Source of the DNA: DASXRA01 sp035263725
Lineage (GTDB): Bacteria; Actinomycetota; Actinomycetes; Mycobacteriales; Jatrophihabitantaceae
Assembly: GCA_035263725.1 (NCBI GenBank)
Contig: DATFRC010000221.1
Coordinates: 1-8,930, forward strand
Direction of reading: 5' to 3'
DNA: 8,930 nucleotides
In this document: piece by piece, positions 5,585 to 8,930 of the stretch
Position numbering within the stretch: the stretch's first letter is position 1
How the letters are laid out: every line of letters starts with the position of its first letter
Program-made: the position numbers and the translations under genes
Notes under the pieces: model-generated
What the model was told of the DNA's origin: nothing
What the model saw: the letters and a program-made list of their open reading frames with translations, nothing else
Database searches by the model: none

Positions 5585-6658
5585 ATGGCAACGCTCGCCG
5601 AGCTGATCGGCGCGGTCGAGGAATGGTTCGACCCGCGCTGGGCCGAGTCGTGGGACGCCGTGGGGCTGACCTGCGGCGACCCCACTGTCGACATCACCCA
5701 AGTGCTGCTCGCCGTCGACGTGACGCCGCAGATAGTCGCGGAAGCCGAGGCGGCCCGGGCAGAACTGCTGTTCACGCATCACCCGTTGCTGTTCAGTGCC
5801 GTGCACGGGGTATCGGTCACTGACCCGAAAGGCGCGATGGTGCACCGGATGATCCGCGCCGGCATCGCCCACTACGTCGCGCACACCAACGCCGACGTTG
5901 CCGTCCCGGGCGTATCGGACGCGCTGGCGCAACGCCTCGGACTCACCGGGCTGCGTCCGCTGGAGGCGACGGCCGAAGCAGCGCCGCAGATCCTCGTCGC
6001 GTTCCTCACGACGGACGACGCAACCCCCGTCGTGCAGGCCCTCGTCGCGGCCGGCGCGACGTGGGTGTGGCGCACCATCGGAGTCGGCGTGACGCCGGAG
6101 CAGCCGTCCGAGCAGGTGCCCGAGACGCGCATCGAGCTCGCCGTGCCGTCCGCAGCGTTGCCTGCCGTCGTGGCGACCCTCGGTGGTGCGCCGTTCCACG
6201 TGCAGCAGCAGGTAGCCGAGCGGGCTGAGCGCGGGGTGGGCCGGGTTGGCGAATTGCCCGAGTCGATGACGCTGCGTGATTTCACCGAGTGCGCCGCACG
6301 CACGCTGCCGGCGACGGCTTGGGGTGTGCGGGCGGCCGGCGATCCGTACCGGCAGGTACGGACAGTTGCCGTCTGCGGGGGATCGGGTGCCGCGTACATC
6401 GCGGCCGCGCACCGATCCGGCGCCGACGCCTACCTCACCGCCGATCTGAAGCACCACGCCACCCTGGAAGCGGTGACCGAGCGCGGCATGGCGCTAGTCG
6501 ACGCCGCGCACTGGGCCACTGAGGCGCCCTGGCTCGATGTTCTCGCCACCCGCCTCCGCCAGACGTTCGGCACTACGGTGAATGTGACAGTGTCCCCGAC
6601 CGTGACCGACCCGTGGACCCTGCACGTCCCATCACCCGAAACGAGTAGCCAGCAGTGA
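5585..6658 (+). CDS. Nif3-like dinuclear metal centre protein (GTP cyclohydrolase I type 2/NIF3 family)
   Basis: The 357-residue protein starts at ATG 5585. Extending the frame to 5483 would run into the Hsp20 gene and through the terminator. Metal-binding motifs of the Nif3 family are present: THHP (H65, H66), HTNAD (D104), and near the C-terminus DLKHH (287-291) and DAAHWATE (H309, E313), placed to hold two metal ions in a toroidal hexamer. The start AELIGAVEEWFDPRWAESWD-AVGL is typical. The PII-like middle domain (about 134-225) is divergent and appears short: the stretch that in relatives runs through a glycine-rich CSFSVxGTG-type segment is largely missing around residues 158-182. The biochemical role of Nif3 proteins is not settled; the GTP cyclohydrolase label comes from limited evidence in the family. 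Its TGA overlaps the GTG of the next gene (GTGA), so the two are translationally coupled. The order matches Rv2230c of M. tuberculosis from memory. Confidence 0.9.
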   Translation: MATLAELIGAVEEWFDPRWAESWDAVGLTCGDPTVDITQVLLAVDVTPQIVAEAEAARAELLFTHHPLLFSAVHGVSVTDPKGAMVHRMIRAGIAHYVAHTNADVAVPGVSDALAQRLGLTGLRPLEATAEAAPQILVAFLTTDDATPVVQALVAAGATWVWRTIGVGVTPEQPSEQVPETRIELAVPSAALPAVVATLGGAPFHVQQQVAERAERGVGRVGELPESMTLRDFTECAARTLPATAWGVRAAGDPYRQVRTVAVCGGSGAAYIAAAHRSGADAYLTADLKHHATLEAVTERGMALVDAAHWATEAPWLDVLATRLRQTFGTTVNVTVSPTVTDPWTLHVPSPETSSQQ

Positions 6659-7395
6659 ACGCAGATCCCGCCACCCAGCTCCGCCTGCTCGACCTTCAGG
6701 CCGCCGACACCGAGCTCGCGCAGCTCGCATACCGCCGCGAGCATCTGCCCGAGCTCGCTGCGATCGCTGCGGCCGACCAGCAGTACCAACAATCGCGCGG
6801 CGAGGCGGTGGACGTGCAAGCGCAACTCGAAGACTTCGCCTCGGACCAGCGTCGCCTCGAGAACGAGATCGACACGGTGCAGACACGGAGCAAGCGTGAC
6901 GACCAGCGGTTGACCGCGGGCGGCATGCCCGCGAAGGAGCTGGAGGGTCTGCAGCACGAGATCACGACGCTGGCCCGACGCCAATCCACGCTCGAGGACG
7001 AGCTCCTCGAGGTCATGGAGCAGCGGGAGACACTCGATGCGCAGCTGGCCGCGCTCACCGCCCGGCAAGAGTCACTGGCCGCCGAACGCGCCGATCTCGA
7101 CGTCAGGCGCGATACAGCGCTTGCAGACATGGACGCGAGCGTTGCCCGGCGCACTACGGACCGCGCCGGGCTTGCCGCGCAGCTGCCCGCCGACCTGCTC
7201 GCGCTCTACGACCGGATCCGCGCGGCGAGCGGCGGGGTGGGGGCGGCCATGCTGCGGCAACGGCGCTGCGAGGGCTGCCACCTGGAGCTGGCCGGCAGCG
7301 AGCTGAACGCGGTGCGTGCAGCGGCAGCTGATGACATCGTGCGGTGCGAGAACTGCCGGCGCATCCTCGTGCGCACGGCGCAGTCCGGGCTATGA
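6655..7395 (+). CDS. Coiled-coil protein with C4 zinc ribbon (DUF164/zf-RING_7 type)
   Basis: GTG 6655 overlaps the previous stop by 4 nt and has no strong Shine-Dalgarno, so it is probably translated by coupling. The 246-residue product is a long charged helical coiled coil (about 10-175, rich in E, R, Q, A and L) broken by GGMPAKELEGLQHEI (89-103), a conserved hairpin turn in this family. It ends in a zinc ribbon with CEGC (C205, C208) and CENC (C231, C234). Members of this family, such as Rv2229c of M. tuberculosis, are widespread in bacteria and often lie next to Nif3 and RNase H genes. Their function is not established; a nucleic-acid or protein adaptor role is plausible from the architecture but not shown by the sequence. 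There is no signal peptide or membrane segment. Its TGA overlaps the next ATG (ATGA). Confidence 0.88.
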   Translation: MNADPATQLRLLDLQAADTELAQLAYRREHLPELAAIAAADQQYQQSRGEAVDVQAQLEDFASDQRRLENEIDTVQTRSKRDDQRLTAGGMPAKELEGLQHEITTLARRQSTLEDELLEVMEQRETLDAQLAALTARQESLAAERADLDVRRDTALADMDASVARRTTDRAGLAAQLPADLLALYDRIRAASGGVGAAMLRQRRCEGCHLELAGSELNAVRAAAADDIVRCENCRRILVRTAQSGL

Positions 7396-8459
7396 GGGTC
7401 GTCGTCGAGGCGGACGGTGGCTCGCGCGGCAATCCGGGACCGGCCGGCTACGGCGCCGTAGTGCGCGACGCAGCGACCGGCGAGGTGCTCGCCGAGCGCC
7501 GGGAAGCGCTGGGCCGCAACACCAACAACGTCGCCGAATACCGCGGGCTGATCGCCGGGCTAAGCGCCGCCGCACAGCTCGGCGCCACGTCCGTACTAGT
7601 GCGTATGGACTCCAAGCTCGTGGTGGAGCAGATGTCCGGGCGCTGGCAGGTCAAGCACGAGGGCCTGCGGCCACTTGCCCGGGAGGCGGCGGCGTTGCGT
7701 GACAGGTTCGCCGAGATCACCTTCGAGTGGGTGCCGCGCGAGCGCAACAAGCACGCCGACCGGCTGGCCAACGAGGCGATGGACATCGCCGCCGGCAGGC
7801 CGCCGCTGCCACCTCGTCCGGTGCCCGAGCCGCCGTCCTGGGCGCCGCCTACGGGTACGCCGACCCGGCTGATGTTGGTCAGACACGCGGCCACGGAGCA
7901 TTCGGGGCGTCGCTTTTCCGGCCGCAACGAGTTGCCGTTGTCGGAGCTGGGGGAGCAGCAGGCGGCGGCGCTGGCGCGTCGCGCATTCCCCGACGTCGCC
8001 GCCGTCGTCAGCTCGCCCCAGAAGCGAGCCCGGCAGACCGCCACCCTCATTGCGGATGCGCTGGGCGTCGAGCTGTCCACCAACGACGGCCTCGTCGAAA
8101 CAGACTTCGGAGCCTGGGAAGGCTTGACGTTCGACGAAGTACAGCGGGGCTGGCCAATCGAGTTGACAGCCTGGCTGAGTAATTCTAATGCCACTCCGCC
8201 CGATGGAGAGTCGTTCTCCGCCGTTGCAGCACGCGTACGCCGCTCCCGCGACGAGTTGATCGCCAAGCATCCCGGCAGCACTGTCGTTGTCGTAACACAT
8301 GTCACGCCCATAAAGACGCTGCTGCGCCTCGCTCTGGACGCGCCGGTTATTACGATGTCGCGCCTTCACCTCGACACCGCGTCGCTTTCGATCGTGGACT
8401 ATTACGCCGACGGCACGCCGTCGGTTCGCCTCGTCAACGACGTCAGTCATCTGGCGTGA
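7392..8459 (+). CDS. Bifunctional RNase HI / histidine phosphatase (CobC-like) fusion
   Basis: ATG 7392 overlaps the preceding stop; the in-frame extension to 7344 is inside the zinc-ribbon gene and unlikely. The 355-residue product has two enzymes. Residues 1-133 form a type I RNase H that cuts the RNA strand of RNA-DNA hybrids, with acidic residues D8 (EADGGSRGNPG), E49 (NNVAEYRG), D73 (RMDSKLV) and D123 (HADRLAN). A proline-rich linker spans about 134-158. Residues 159-355 form a phosphoglycerate-mutase-like histidine phosphatase with MLVRHAATEH (R164, catalytic H165), SSPQKRARQTA, ETDFGAWEG (E236) and VTHVTP (H303). The same fusion occurs in actinobacteria as Rv2228c, for which RNase H and acid phosphatase activities (with a link to CobC, alpha-ribazole phosphatase) have been reported. 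All catalytic residues are present and both domains look intact. It is the last gene of the three-gene operon, followed by a hairpin. Confidence 0.94.
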   Translation: MRVVVEADGGSRGNPGPAGYGAVVRDAATGEVLAERREALGRNTNNVAEYRGLIAGLSAAAQLGATSVLVRMDSKLVVEQMSGRWQVKHEGLRPLAREAAALRDRFAEITFEWVPRERNKHADRLANEAMDIAAGRPPLPPRPVPEPPSWAPPTGTPTRLMLVRHAATEHSGRRFSGRNELPLSELGEQQAAALARRAFPDVAAVVSSPQKRARQTATLIADALGVELSTNDGLVETDFGAWEGLTFDEVQRGWPIELTAWLSNSNATPPDGESFSAVAARVRRSRDELIAKHPGSTVVVVTHVTPIKTLLRLALDAPVITMSRLHLDTASLSIVDYYADGTPSVRLVNDVSHLA

Positions 8460-8464
8460 CCGGT

Positions 8465-8492
8465 GCCCCGGCCGAGGCGTTATCGGCGGGGC
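8465..8492 (+). terminator. Hairpin at the end of the Nif3 operon
   Basis: Five bases after the stop, GCCCCG (8465-8470) and CCG (8472-8474) pair with CGG (8484-8486) and CGGGGC (8487-8492) with one bulged G and a 9-nt loop. No U tract follows. The remaining sequence to 8676 shows nothing I can support as a gene; a 72-codon open frame overlapping the stop at 8456-8674 has no recognisable features. Confidence 0.55.
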
Positions 8493-8664
8493 TGCTGGTC
8501 GCGGCGCTGGCGTTCAAACGCGGTTCGTCGTCGACCATGCGTCCTGCCCGGTGCTGCTCGTCTGGCCGGGGCGGCTCCGGACGTCACTTCGCTACCGCCT
8601 CCGGCGCCGCACAAGATGCACTGATGTTCGGCGCGCCGCACGTCCCGTACTTAAGAACAGCACG

Positions 8665-8670
8665 TAACGT
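8665..8670 (+). promoter_or_regulatory. -10-like element before the lipoprotein gene
   Basis: TAACGT fits TAnnnT and ends 6 nt before ATG 8677. No Shine-Dalgarno sequence precedes that ATG, so a leaderless message is likely. No clear -35 hexamer is seen. Confidence 0.4.
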
Positions 8671-8676
8671 TTGATC

Positions 8677-8930
8677 ATGATGATCGCGCGCGGCCGATCG
8701 TGGGGGGCGCTCGCGTGCGCCCTGGCTGTCGTGCTGACCGCCTGCGGCAGCGGCCGGTCGGGAGGGGGACCTCCGCCGACGACCGTCGTCCAGTCGCCGG
8801 CCGTCGCGAACAACGCGCCGGTGATCGTGACACCGCATAGCCCGACGCCCAGCCAACCGCCGCCGCCCCGGCGCGGGTCCGGGAACCCGGTGCACGTCAG
8901 CCTGTACGAGAGCGACGGCCAGACGTTCGG
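8677..8930 (+). CDS. Lipoprotein, probable L,D-transpeptidase N-terminal part (cut by window edge)
   Basis: An open frame runs from ATG 8677 (a second ATG follows at 8680) to the window edge, 84 codons. It begins with a basic N-region (ARGR), a hydrophobic core (ALACALAVVLTA) and a lipobox LTAC with C23, so it should be exported and lipidated on the outer face of the membrane. A low-complexity linker rich in Gly, Pro and Thr follows (about 24-70). The domain then opens with GNPVHVSLYESDGQTFG. That opening resembles, from memory, the Ig-like domain at the start of actinobacterial LdtMt2-type L,D-transpeptidases, which form 3-3 cross-links in peptidoglycan. The catalytic YkuD domain would lie beyond the edge, so the enzyme call is tentative while the lipoprotein call is firm. 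It is probably a separate transcription unit, given the hairpin at 8465-8492 and its own -10-like element. Confidence 0.7.
   Translation, partial: MMIARGRSWGALACALAVVLTACGSGRSGGGPPPTTVVQSPAVANNAPVIVTPHSPTPSQPPPPRRGSGNPVHVSLYESDGQTF

Noticed and set aside
5405..6457. Minus-strand open frame of 350 codons across the Hsp20 and Nif3 genes
   Set aside because: Spans two well-supported genes and a terminator on the other strand; Arg/Gly/His-rich composition typical of an antisense shadow.
8456..8674. Open frame of 72 codons overlapping the RNase H stop
   Set aside because: The GTG-TGA overlap is suggestive, but the frame runs through the hairpin at 8465-8492, has no recognisable domain, and has Arg/Ser-rich composition.
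1..8930. CRISPR arrays, tRNA or rRNA genes
   Set aside because: I saw no regularly spaced repeats, tRNA cloverleaf or rRNA sequence on either strand.

Overview
The window looks like chromosomal DNA from a high-G+C actinobacterium. The evidence is strong G/C bias at third codon positions, GTG starts, actinobacterial regulatory sites (a LexA/SOS-type palindrome and a HAIR-like HspR operator), and the run Nif3-like protein, zinc-ribbon coiled-coil protein, RNase HI/phosphatase fusion. From memory, that run matches Rv2230c-Rv2229c-Rv2228c of Mycobacterium tuberculosis. I cannot assign a genus.

Left part (1-2540, all minus strand). The edge holds the N-terminus of an IS1595-family transposase, with a LexA-box-like palindrome just upstream of its start. 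Next is a serine/threonine protein kinase gene broken by a one-base frameshift exactly at the APE motif. Upstream of the kinase is an ECF sigma factor of the SigJ/ECF41 type, with a fused SnoaL-like domain.

Centre (2541-5043). The sigma gene diverges from an operon of a DHA2-type MFS exporter and a hemerythrin-domain protein. The 110-bp intergenic region carries two back-to-back promoters that fit the ECF41 pattern (TGTCACA or CGTCACA, 16-nt spacer, CGTC), one for each direction. The two -35 elements form a single inverted repeat. The simplest model is that the sigma factor drives its own gene, from a leaderless or nearly leaderless transcript, and also the exporter-hemerythrin operon. The usual ECF41 partner, a carboxymuconolactone-decarboxylase-like or oxidoreductase gene, is not seen here. 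The operon ends in a strong hairpin. About 250 bp of apparently non-coding DNA follow, with an unexplained 89-bp element bounded by perfect 17-bp inverted repeats.

Right part (5044-8930, plus strand). An Hsp20 small heat-shock protein has a HAIR-like operator over its likely promoter and a strong terminator. The three-gene Nif3/zinc-ribbon/RNase H-phosphatase operon follows, with 4-nt stop/start overlaps at both junctions, and ends in a hairpin. The window closes inside a lipoprotein gene, probably an L,D-transpeptidase, whose start sits just downstream of a -10-like element.

The most notable signals are the divergent ECF41-type promoter pair tied to an exporter and hemerythrin, the kinase frameshift and its missing membrane segment, the SOS-like box before the transposase, and the 17-bp inverted-repeat element.
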